Assembly (NCBI GenBank): GCA_024278285.1
Contig: JAJRTM010000864.1
Location: forward strand, 1 to 7,039
DNA length: 7,039 nucleotides
Source of the DNA: Planctomycetota bacterium
GTDB lineage: Bacteria; Planctomycetota; Planctomycetia; Planctomycetales; Planctomycetaceae
Direction of reading: 5' to 3'
The notes beneath the pieces are model-generated. The model saw only the letters and a list, made by a program, of their open reading frames with translations, did not search any database and was not told the origin of the DNA. Shown piece by piece: positions 1 through 5,357 of the stretch (position 1 is the stretch's first letter; the number at the start of each line of letters is the position of its first letter). The position numbers and the translations under genes were made by a program.

Positions 1-428
1 ACTGAAGCCGTACCATCAAAATTACCATCCATCCAATGGAAGGCGAAACCACCTGTCTGCTGACCAATTTGGTCATACAATGGAGCCTGCTCAAGTGCTG
101 GCAAAATCATTGTTCCCCAGCCAAGCCCATTACGGTCATCAATGTTATTCGTACTCGGGTCACCGAGATTCGGAGTAAAGTCGATAAAGCTGGACGGGAA
201 TGTGTTGTGCACATCGTGATAGTTGTGCAGGGCCAGGCCGATTTGTTTTAAGTTGTTTTTGCACGAACTCCTTCGTGCAGCTTCACGAGCTTGTTGCACA
301 GCAGGCAGCAGTAACGCCACGAGGATTGCGATGATCGCAATGACCACAAGCAATTCAATCAATGTAAAGCCCTTTTTCGATCTTGAAGATGAGGAACCCT
401 CAAGACGCCTACTTAAAATACCGTTCAT
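1..428 (-). CDS. DUF1559 prepilin-like (type II secretion G/H-type) protein, 3' end outside window
   Basis: This is the N-terminal 142 residues of a planctomycete DUF1559 protein; the rest lies beyond position 1. Seen: a short basic leader (about 20 residues, ending KKG), then the type IV prepilin motif G20|[16 protein letters not shown] with Glu at mature position 5, a hydrophobic helix at about 21-43, then the family-typical region [21 protein letters not shown] at about 42-62 and an NYHD...FP segment at about 69-77. From family knowledge, such proteins are processed by a prepilin peptidase and anchored or assembled at the cell envelope. They occur in many paralogues per planctomycete genome, and their exact role is unknown. 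The ATG at 428 is chosen because an AAGGAGT ribosome site lies 6 bases upstream. The gene lies downstream of, and in the same direction as, the lipoprotein gene at 694-1095. Confidence 0.93.
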   Translation of the reverse strand, partial: MNGILSRRLEGSSSSRSKKGFTLIELLVVIAIIAILVALLLPAVQQAREAARRSSCKNNLKQIGLALHNYHDVHNTFPSSFIDFTPNLGDPSTNNIDDRNGLGWGTMILPALEQAPLYDQIGQQTGGFAFHWMDGNFDGTAS

Positions 429-434
429 AAAAAT

Positions 435-441
435 ACTCCTT
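435..441 (-). promoter_or_regulatory. Strong Shine-Dalgarno of the DUF1559 gene
   Basis: AAGGAGT on the minus strand, 6 bases before the ATG at 428. It is much stronger than the ribosome sites of the other genes in this window and fixes the start of the pilin-like protein. Confidence 0.8.
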
Positions 442-474
442 AAAAGAAACACGGAATCTGCCAGGAAATCTAGC

Positions 475-506
475 AGAAAAAATAAAGACCCGATAGCAAA
501 AGGGTC
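475..506 (-). terminator. Intrinsic terminator-like hairpin upstream of the DUF1559 gene
   Basis: On the minus strand, GACCC (506-502) and GGGTC (491-487) form a 5-bp GC-rich stem around a 10-base loop. It is followed at once by the T-rich run TTTATTTTTT (486-477). It could end transcription of the lipoprotein gene, whose stop lies 188 bases upstream. Alternatively it could be an attenuator in the leader of the DUF1559 gene, whose start lies about 60 bases downstream. The stem is short, so efficiency is uncertain. Confidence 0.5.
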
Positions 507-545
507 GGCTCATTGTGACGGGTATCGCTCACTATTTACAATATA

Positions 546-573
546 AATATATAAAATTTCACTTAAATAGCAA
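546..573 (-). promoter_or_regulatory. Possible sigma70-type promoter for the DUF1559 gene
   Basis: On the minus strand, TTGCTA (573-568) and TATATT (551-546) are spaced by 16 bases in a locally very AT-rich stretch. A start at about 539 would give a leader of about 110 bases containing the terminator-like hairpin. AT-rich DNA throws up such matches by chance, so this is only a candidate. Confidence 0.3.
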
Positions 574-693
574 CACCAACTGCCGTTGCTTGATAATCCA
601 GGACGCCAGAACTCACAAACAGCCACACCACCGCACTAAAATCATTTGCGATAAGACAGTATGCCTGAGTGTGACGGCCTCGTAGAACTTTTA

Positions 694-1095
694 TTATTTG
701 GTTAGTTCGAAGTCAATCGTATTGTCTCCCGCTTTTACGATAGCAGTTAACGTTGTTTTGCTGTTGTATTTCGCAGGAATTGGATCCTTGTACCCTGGTT
801 CTGGCGGAGCTTCGAGAGGAGTTTCAATCGTTACTTTATGGTCACCAATTTTCGCACCTTTCGCATCGCCCCTGTATGTAAGTTCGTACTTTCCCTCTGC
901 GTCAGTTGTACCGAAGGACGCCTGGCCATCTGAAGAATTGAACGTTACAGTAACATTCGCCAACGGGGCACCGTCCATTGCGACTGTTCCGGTTACTTGC
1001 CCTAAATCAGGGGTGTCCTCACCCCCTCCTGCGCAGCCTACAGATGACAAGAGTGCACAAACAACAAGGATCGCGATATTTCTATTTAGTTTCAT
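694..1095 (-). CDS. Small lipoprotein with a carboxypeptidase-regulatory-like (Ig-like beta-sandwich) domain
   Basis: The protein has 133 residues. Seen: a basic start (MKLNRN), a hydrophobic signal at 7-19, and a lipobox-like S18-V-G-C21 predicting lipidation at Cys21 (Ser at the -3 position is not ideal). A Gly/Asp-rich linker follows, then a single beta-rich domain at about 33-131 with the typical GTVAMDGAPLANVTVTF strand pattern, a T-DAEGKYEL turn at about 64-71 and a final 'IDFEL' strand. This is the common planctomycete 'carboxypeptidase regulatory-like domain' lipoprotein, presumably facing the periplasm; its binding partner is unknown. An SD-like GGAG (1107-1104) lies 8 bases before the ATG, and two stop codons stand in tandem (TAATAA, 696-691). 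Such lipoproteins often sit beside DUF1559 genes, as here, where the pilin-like gene follows after 265 bases. Confidence 0.88.
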   Translation of the reverse strand: MKLNRNIAILVVCALLSSVGCAGGGEDTPDLGQVTGTVAMDGAPLANVTVTFNSSDGQASFGTTDAEGKYELTYRGDAKGAKIGDHKVTIETPLEAPPEPGYKDPIPAKYNSKTTLTAIVKAGDNTIDFELTK

Positions 1096-1615
1096 GAAAA
1101 CAACTCCAGCTTCACTTAAAACAAGATAAATAGGACAACTATTACTTAGTTAACGGAACTCTATACGCCAGCAACTTCAATAATTTTGCTTATTGGCTGA
1201 AAGCCAATAAAAGTAAAGCCCGACAGTAATTGCTTGCTCCATGCGATGCGATTAATGATCACTCAAAGCGGCTACGCATAGAATCCGGTAGATTCAGCAA
1301 AACCCAATAAGCAAATAGTCAACATCTCTGATAACAAATTCAGGCCTCATGGTAGATTAACCGCGAGTCGCAGACAAGTGAACATTAGAGCAGCAGGACG
1401 ACAATTGTCTCCAAGTGAAGCAAAGAAAGGGGAAGCGTAAGTTATGACAAGAACATCAGTTTTCGGGATGTTCCGTTTGTGACGGTTGGAGTGGGCAGTA
1501 TGAACTTGGGAAATTGAATCTGGCGGTTGAGACGATACTTATCTTTGCATCGTTGTCAGCAAAAATACGTTGGCACACAGAATATCCAGCATCGATTCAA
1601 TAACCGGAGCCATCT
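1096..1615. other. 520-bp intergenic region between divergent genes
   Basis: This is the shared upstream region of the minus-strand lipoprotein and the plus-strand 96-residue protein. It contains repeat element A (1185-1315) and, further right, an inverted repeat GAACATC (1451-1457) / GATGTTC (1467-1473) with a 9-base spacer. Apart from these I see no coding region with family character, no RNA gene and no convincing promoter in 1316-1615. Confidence 0.6.
1185..1315 (-). repeat. Element A: short inverted-repeat-ended intergenic element, related to element C
   Basis: The 131-bp segment is bounded by perfect 12-bp inverted ends TTTGCTTATTGG (1185-1196) and CCAATAAGCAAA (1304-1315). The left end runs into a small hairpin, GGCTGAAAGCC. 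The inner part (1212-1298) read on the minus strand matches 3177-3260 of element C at 72 of 84 aligned bases by hand alignment, with one 3-base gap. The stretch GACAGTAATTG is shared with the other elements. No reading frame, transposase or clear target-site duplication is visible, so it resembles a MITE or REP-like element; the class is inferred. Confidence 0.65.
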
Positions 1616-1906
1616 ATGTCAGATCACCCTGCAACATGGGCTGAGTTAGAACAGTACGTACATCATTCGCTGTGCCAGAAAGAGAATCTGATCCCCGAGC
1701 AATTTCCACTTGAATCACGTATTTTGCAACGTCAGGACAATTTCTGTGGACTGGAATTTACGTTATACGGTCCCCGTCAAATACGCCTGGGGGCAGTCTG
1801 GGCAGCGGATGTTAATACGCTTTATTTTTACGATGCACGAGGCCGCCGGTACGAAACATTAAAGTTAAAGAAACGCCCTGAAGGAAAGCTGGAGAGTGTT
1901 GCCTAA
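1616..1906 (+). CDS. Conserved-looking hypothetical protein, 96 residues
   Basis: I do not recognise a named family. The start is supported by a GGAG ribosome site (1606-1609), 6 bases before the ATG. Seen: a soluble protein with no signal peptide or membrane segment. It has an amphipathic N-terminal helix region (about 7-24), then a beta-rich core with FCGLEFTLYGPRQIRLGAVW (43-62) and TLYFYDARGRRYETLKL (68-84), and a basic tail. The core reads like two or three strands of a small beta domain with aromatic/Gly turns (YGPR, YDARG). The composition is that of a real protein, and it stands alone on the plus strand between two repeat elements, with no operon partner. I recall similar short hypotheticals in planctomycetes but cannot verify that here. 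Confidence 0.75.
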   Translation: MSDHPATWAELEQYVHHSLCQKENLIPEQFPLESRILQRQDNFCGLEFTLYGPRQIRLGAVWAADVNTLYFYDARGRRYETLKLKKRPEGKLESVA

Positions 1907-1922
1907 CAGGTCGCTATTCAAC

Positions 1923-1935
1923 CCAGCACGGCTGG
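1923..1935 (+). terminator. Small hairpin just after the 96-residue gene
   Basis: CCAGC-ACG-GCTGG, a 5-bp GC-rich stem with a 3-base loop, begins 16 bases after the stop codon. It is followed only by TTCATTCT, so the T tract is poor. It may help end the transcript or protect its 3' end. Confidence 0.3.
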
Positions 1936-1976
1936 TTCATTCTGATAGCCGTAACCAAACTGATATTTTTCTATCA

Positions 1977-1999
1977 TTTGCGAGCCGTTCGCAAACTTT
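1977..1999 (+). terminator. Second hairpin downstream of the 96-residue gene
   Basis: TTTGCGA (1977-1983) and TCGCAAA (1989-1995) form a perfect 7-bp stem with a 5-base loop (GCCGT), followed by CTTTT. This is a better terminator candidate than the hairpin at 1923-1935. It lies just outside the left end of element B. Confidence 0.4.
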
Positions 2000-2004
2000 T
2001 ACCG

Positions 2005-2224
2005 TTAGCATTGGTCAAACAATTACTGTCGTATCTTTGAGCCGTAGGATGGCGTGCTTGCACCCATCAAATGTGGTTTCCATTTTCGTGAATCTATCGC
2101 CAGATCATAACTGTTCCAACTCTTTTCTGTTAGGGAACGCAATCCGGCACGCGAAGATGGGTGCAAGCACGCCATCCTACGAAAATGAATACAGATGTGA
2201 CAGTAATTGTTTGGTCAATGCTTA
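2005..2224. repeat. Element B: 220-bp MITE-like element with two-part inverted repeats
   Basis: The outer inverted repeats (2005-2030 and 2199-2224) match at 23 of 26 bases and both carry CAATTACTGTC at the inner side. Inner inverted repeats (2043-2068 and 2156-2181) match perfectly over 26 bases and contain GGCGTGCTTGCACCCATC. The centre (about 2069-2155) is unique and has no credible coding region. Folding would give a long interrupted stem. It fills the space between the convergent 96-residue gene and the PadR-like gene. The MITE-like label is inferred; no transposase is present. Confidence 0.7.
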
Positions 2225-2246
2225 GTAATGCAGCTCCACAGAAAGA

Positions 2247-2549
2247 TCACTTCAAATGTTTCTTCCAGGTCTTCAGCAATGCGTTGTGAAAATTCAGTTT
2301 CTTTAAGAAGGCTTTCTTTCCCTTGGCTGTGATGCGGAATTTCTTACTTGCCTTACCTGCTTTAATAATGCAACATTTTTCGGCTGCCAGTCGGTCGAAA
2401 TAAGTGTAAAAAGAACTGGTGCTGGTATCCCACTGAAACTGGTCACGCAACTTCTTTCTCAACTCTGTTCCTGTCTGCTCTTTTTCGAAAATCAAGCCGA
2501 GCAGCGTAAATTGGACATCACTCAGTTCACGAGGGATATTATGACTCAT
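2247..2549 (-). CDS. PadR-like winged-helix transcriptional regulator, 100 residues
   Basis: Seen: a single compact winged-helix domain. LSDVQFTLLGLI (9-20) is helix 1, TGTELRKKLRDQF (26-38) is helix 2, and STSSFYTYFDRLAAE (43-57) is the recognition helix with its typical Y-x-x-x-x-R-L spacing. KASKKFRITAKGKKAFLKKL (66-85) forms the wing and the 'T-x-K-G' turn. A basic C-terminal helix (to 100) replaces the longer dimerisation helices of full PadR proteins, so it resembles the short PadR subgroup. From the family, it is probably a DNA-binding repressor; ligand and target are unknown. I chose the ATG at 2549, with TTGGAA as ribosome site. A TTG start at 2561 would add four residues but would consume that site. 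It lies 71 bases after pgpA in the same direction, so the two may be co-transcribed. Confidence 0.75.
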   Translation of the reverse strand: MSHNIPRELSDVQFTLLGLIFEKEQTGTELRKKLRDQFQWDTSTSSFYTYFDRLAAEKCCIIKAGKASKKFRITAKGKKAFLKKLNFHNALLKTWKKHLK

Positions 2550-2577
2550 TGTTTGTTCCAATTTTTTCTGAAGTAAT

Positions 2578-2600
2578 CTTACCGAAAGTAAGCCGCGGCT
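2578..2600. promoter_or_regulatory. Adjacent palindromes between pgpA and the PadR-like gene
   Basis: CTTAC-CGAAA-GTAAG (2578-2592) overlaps the end of the perfect 10-bp palindrome AGCCGCGGCT (2591-2600). They lie 29 bases upstream of the regulator's start. They could be an operator for autoregulation or a small RNA hairpin; the sequence alone does not decide. Confidence 0.25.
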
Positions 2601-2620
2601 CTGCCTGTAGAATTGTCCGT

Positions 2621-3106
2621 TCAGAGAATATACAAGGCAATCAACTTTAGAACCAGCATCGCATACAAGGCGGCAATGGTATCGTCCGCCATCACGCCCC
2701 AGCCGCCGGGGAGTTCTTCAAACTTTTTGATGGGCCAAGGTTTGAGAATATCGAAAAATCGAAACAATATGAATCCAATCCAGACGGTCGTCCAATCCAG
2801 ATGCACCAATAGATGCACCAGTGGATAAGCTGCGATTTCGTCAAAGACGACAGCCCCCGGATCTTTTTTGCCAAAGTATTTACAGCCGGCATCGCATAAC
2901 GGAACACCAACCAGAAAAAGAATCACTAAAACAGGTAGCAGCCAAAGCGATTCAACACCAGATGCAGCAAGTCCCCAGACAAGAACCGGTCCCCATAAAC
3001 TGCCGACCGTTCCGGGAGCAATTGGTGAATCTCCCGCCCCCAGCCCCAAGGCTAACCAAACCTGTAAACTGCGACGAGGCCGTTTTTCTTTATCTGTTTC
3101 ATTCAT
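2621..3106 (-). CDS. pgpA: Phosphatidylglycerophosphatase A
   Basis: PgpA removes the phosphate of phosphatidylglycerophosphate to give phosphatidylglycerol at the cytoplasmic membrane. Seen in the 161 residues: the N-terminal family signature GLGAGDSPIAPGTVGSLWG (21-39), a hydrophobic membrane segment at about 41-70, the acidic DPGAVVFDEIAAYP block (82-95), then LFRFFDILKPWPIKKFE (114-130) and GGWGVMADDTIAALYA (134-149), and a last hydrophobic helix to the C-terminus. The conserved Asp/Glu residues (D89, E90, D119, D141, D142) match the family's metal-dependent core. The length fits the usual size of about 160. The ATG at 3106 has only a weak GGGT ribosome site. It is followed after 71 bases by the PadR-like gene and is preceded by repeat element C, so its promoter must lie close upstream or within that repeat. 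Confidence 0.93.
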   Translation of the reverse strand: MNETDKEKRPRRSLQVWLALGLGAGDSPIAPGTVGSLWGPVLVWGLAASGVESLWLLPVLVILFLVGVPLCDAGCKYFGKKDPGAVVFDEIAAYPLVHLLVHLDWTTVWIGFILFRFFDILKPWPIKKFEELPGGWGVMADDTIAALYAMLVLKLIALYIL

Positions 3107-3177
3107 TACAGCGATACCCGCAGGATTAAAGAGTTTATTCTATTGCTAAAGGGAAACCTCTAATAATTCAAAACATG

Positions 3178-3494
3178 CTGACTCTACCGGATTCTATGTG
3201 CCGGTTTGAGTGAGCAATAATCGCTTTGCATCAAGCTAGCAATTACTGTCGAGTTTTACTGTTTTTTTTGGCTGAAGGCCTCTTTTACCATAGCCTGGGG
3301 CATCGCCCCAGGAAGAGATCAAAATAAGCCCCTTTGGCTGAAAGCCATAAACAAAAGCATTGAATATGGCTTTCAGCCAATAAAGTGAATCTGATCCTTT
3401 TTCCTGGGGCGATGCCCCAGGCTATGATGAGATTGGCCTTCAGCCAATAAAAAACGGATTGAAATTACTGGCACATAGAATCCGGTAGAGTCAG
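3178..3494. repeat. Element C: 317-bp nested palindromic element
   Basis: Four layers of inverted repeats can be read. Perfect 25-bp ends lie at 3178-3202 and 3470-3494. Inside them are paired GGCTGAAGGCC / GGCCTTCAGCC boxes near 3270-3280 and 3436-3446. Next is a perfect 25-bp pair (3289-3313 and 3402-3426), each half itself a hairpin CCTGGGGCATCGCCCCAGG. At the centre is a 15-bp pair (3334-3348 and 3366-3380) of the form TTGGCTGAAAGCCAT. The left half also has about 60 bp, including CAATTACTGTC, that the right half lacks; this part is shared with element A. No reading frame is evident. It may be a composite of small non-autonomous elements. Confidence 0.8.
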
Positions 3495-3516
3495 GAAATA
3501 TGATAGAACGGAGTGT

Positions 3517-3573
3517 AGACATTCCTGTCTGCCTATAACAGAGCCTGCTCAAACGAAACAGACAGGAATGTCT
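3517..3573. repeat. Inverted repeat D downstream of the sulfatase
   Basis: AGACATTCCTGTCTG (3517-3531) and its exact complement CAGACAGGAATGTCT (3559-3573) are separated by 27 bases. The similarity continues outward imperfectly (CGGAG-bearing flanks). It begins 36 bases after the sulfatase stop. It could therefore act as a 3'-end hairpin for that transcript, though no T tract follows. It probably belongs to the same kind of dispersed repeats as its neighbours. Confidence 0.65.
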
Positions 3574-3608
3574 GTGCTCCGCTTGAATTAGTAGAGGTTC
3601 CCTTAACC

Positions 3609-5069
3609 TCAGTCAAAATATTTATCGATAATCCATTGCGGCTGAAATCGATCTGGTTTGCGTTTTACTTTTGTCAGATCGATCTGTTTCGGTTTCGGAT
3701 TTTTCACTTGCAAGGGTTGGATGTCCCCAATATTTACTTGCCAGCGTTTCATTAATTTCTGCATCTTCTGTTTTTGAATCGCGTACTGCGGATTCTCTGC
3801 GAGGTTTTTTCGCTCAAAGGGGTCTTTTTCCAGATCGAACAGTTGAGAGTGATTGATCTGAGGGTAAACGATCAGCTTCCAACGCTCATCACGAACTGAA
3901 CGCTGCGTATTCGTGTACGGAAGGAAAACGGAATCTCGGACTTGAGTTTTCTTTCCTGACCAAATGGTAGAGAGGTCATATCCTTCCAGGCTTTTCGGTC
4001 CTTCGGTTCCCGTTAATGCGCAAAGTGTCGGATAGATATCGTACAGATAGGAAAAAGCTTCGGATTGTTTTCCTTGCGGGATTCCCGGTCCGCAAAATAT
4101 CAGAGGCGATTTCATGCTGTGTTCGTAAAGAGATTGCTTGCCGAGTAAGCCGTGACTTCCGATAGCCAAACCATGATCAGCTGAATAAACAATGATCGTA
4201 TTTTCTGCTTCGCCACTTTGCTCAAGAGCCTGAAGAATTCGCCCGATCTGTTCATCCATCTGTGTGATCAGACCATAGTATTCACACAACTGATCGTTAA
4301 CCACATCTCGCTGGCGAGGCCAGGCCGCCAGCACTTCGTCTCGGATAATCAATGAACCATTATTGAACGGGTGCAAAGGCAAAAAGTTTTCTGGCAGCGG
4401 AGGCCGTTTGTTGTAATACATCTCCCGATATTTAACCGGTGAGTTACGCGGATCGTGCGGGGCGGTGAAGGCAACGTAGGCAAAGAACGGTTTCTCTGGG
4501 TTTTGATGATTCAGAAATTCAATAGCCGCATCGGCAAACAGAACACTCGAAAATTTCTTTCCCGTTCCTTTTCTAATCAGTTTGCCATTGTTGATTTCGG
4601 AAATGGGGACTTGTGTATGATTGCACATGCCTCCCATGAAAACATTCACACCCTGTTCAAAGCTGCGAAGTATGGAAGCCGCGCCGTTATGCCATTTTCC
4701 GGTGGCAAATGTTTCGTATCCATCTCGGCGAAGGGTTTCCCCCAGCGTCACTTCACCGGTCATCTGGCTATTCGAGTGCATCCAGATTTTCCCGGAATGC
4801 ACCATCGCCCGGCTGGGCAGGCAGACTGCCCCGCTGTTGGAGCCGAAACAGTAATTGTTACGAAAGCTGAAACCCCGTCTGACGAGCTGATCAACATGAG
4901 GGGTTTGTATAGATCGATTCCCGTGTGCATTGATGGAATCTGTTCTTTGATCATCTGCAAACAAAAACAAAATGTTTGGTTTCTTAGCTGCCTCAGCCTG
5001 CTGACTGGAAAACGGTGCAGGAACATAAAACGAAAATAGAAACAGAAAGAAAACCAGAGAACGTTTCAT
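3609..5069 (-). CDS. Secreted Cys-type sulfatase (arylsulfatase/choline-sulfatase-like)
   Basis: The 486-residue sulfatase hydrolyses sulfate esters outside the cytoplasm; the substrate is not predictable here. Seen: a signal peptide (MKR, hydrophobic 5-16, cleavage likely near AEA at 25-27), then NILFLFADDQRTD (32-44) with metal ligands D39/D40. The formylglycine site is C83-L-P-S-R87, followed by the HSGK variant of the usual 'TG' tail. GKWH is at 124-127, TAPHDPR at 202-208 and SADHGLAIGSHGLLGK at 296-311 (D298, H299, K311). A C-terminal subdomain contains DERWKLIVYP and the QLFDLEKDPFERKNLA signature. All catalytic positions are intact and the length is normal. Cys83 must be oxidised by a formylglycine-generating enzyme, which is not in this window. 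Planctomycetes carry many such genes, linked to algal sulfated polysaccharides. The start has only a weak GGGA ribosome site. It is divergent from the RND gene. Confidence 0.95.
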   Translation of the reverse strand: MKRSLVFFLFLFSFYVPAPFSSQQAEAAKKPNILFLFADDQRTDSINAHGNRSIQTPHVDQLVRRGFSFRNNYCFGSNSGAVCLPSRAMVHSGKIWMHSNSQMTGEVTLGETLRRDGYETFATGKWHNGAASILRSFEQGVNVFMGGMCNHTQVPISEINNGKLIRKGTGKKFSSVLFADAAIEFLNHQNPEKPFFAYVAFTAPHDPRNSPVKYREMYYNKRPPLPENFLPLHPFNNGSLIIRDEVLAAWPRQRDVVNDQLCEYYGLITQMDEQIGRILQALEQSGEAENTIIVYSADHGLAIGSHGLLGKQSLYEHSMKSPLIFCGPGIPQGKQSEAFSYLYDIYPTLCALTGTEGPKSLEGYDLSTIWSGKKTQVRDSVFLPYTNTQRSVRDERWKLIVYPQINHSQLFDLEKDPFERKNLAENPQYAIQKQKMQKLMKRWQVNIGDIQPLQVKNPKPKQIDLTKVKRKPDRFQPQWIIDKYFD

Positions 5070-5357
5070 GAAATTATTTCCCGTAAGAAAAAATAGTTAA
5101 TTCAAAAAAGGAAGTAAGGCCGTTAAGCTGAAACCTACTGTATGATACTGGGGTAAATAACTGGTGACGTCAAACGAGTAGCGAGTTCAATTGCGATCAA
5201 TTCGATATTGTCCGCAAAAACGTTTGACTCGGAGTCGGTTTGTATTGAATACCTGAATCATTTTGTATTGAATACTGTCCCGATGCACGCAGGATAGATC
5301 TTTGTCGAATAATGAGAGGCTTTCGAGCTGACCGGCTCGCGATGAAAAACGGTAAAT
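5070..5357. promoter_or_regulatory. Divergent control region between sulfatase and RND permease
   Basis: The 288 bases must carry promoters for both genes. Seen: a palindrome TGACGTCA (5165-5172), an inverted pair GTCAAACG (5169-5176) / CGTTTGAC (5221-5228), a palindrome GACTCGGAGTC (5226-5236) and the tandem palindromes at 5242-5275. The left third (5070-5120) is AT-rich. I cannot assign -35/-10 boxes with confidence on either strand. Confidence 0.5.
5239..5275. promoter_or_regulatory. Tandem palindromic repeat, possible operator of the RND gene
   Basis: TTTGTATTGAATAC occurs twice (5239-5252 and 5262-5275). Each copy contains the interrupted palindrome GTATT-G-AATAC, and the centres are 23 bases apart, about two helical turns. 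They lie about 85-120 bases before the permease start. Efflux genes are often controlled by local repressors, so an operator for a dimeric regulator is plausible, but no regulator gene is adjacent. Confidence 0.4.

Larger units (their letters stand above)
3107..3608. other. 500-bp intergenic region, mostly repeats
   Basis: This region lies between pgpA (whose 5' end faces it) and the sulfatase (whose 3' end faces it); both are on the minus strand. It holds element C (3178-3494) and inverted repeat D (3517-3573). The only non-repeat DNA is 3107-3177, where the pgpA promoter would be expected, and short flanks. I see no coding region. Confidence 0.7.

Noticed and set aside
36..546. Two plus-strand open frames opposite the DUF1559 gene
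   Set aside because: The minus strand here encodes the unmistakable prepilin motif with a strong ribosome site.
698..1129. 143-residue open frame on the plus strand opposite the lipoprotein
   Set aside because: It is antisense to a gene with clear signal peptide and domain features, and its translation has no family character.
1896..2225. 109-residue open frame over the end of the hypothetical gene and element B
   Set aside because: It runs through inverted repeats that are better explained as an intergenic element, and the translation is low in recognisable structure.
2550..2561. TTG start at 2561 for the PadR-like protein
   Set aside because: The ATG at 2549 is a better codon and has TTGGAA at ribosome-site distance; the TTG start would sit on that site.
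1185..3494. Insertion sequence or composite transposon
   Set aside because: No transposase or its remnant is visible between the elements, and I could not find clear target-site duplications, so only MITE-like repeats are claimed.
3178..3573. CRISPR array suggested by recurring short palindromic boxes
   Set aside because: The boxes are arranged as concentric inverted pairs, not as direct repeats with regular spacers, and no cas gene is present.
4455..5039. 194-residue open frame on the plus strand opposite the sulfatase
   Set aside because: It overlaps catalytic-motif codons of an intact sulfatase on the other strand, and its composition is non-protein-like.
5165..5172. TGACGTCA as a specific regulator site
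   Set aside because: A single 8-bp palindrome is too short to assign, and no known bacterial regulator for it is implied by the context.
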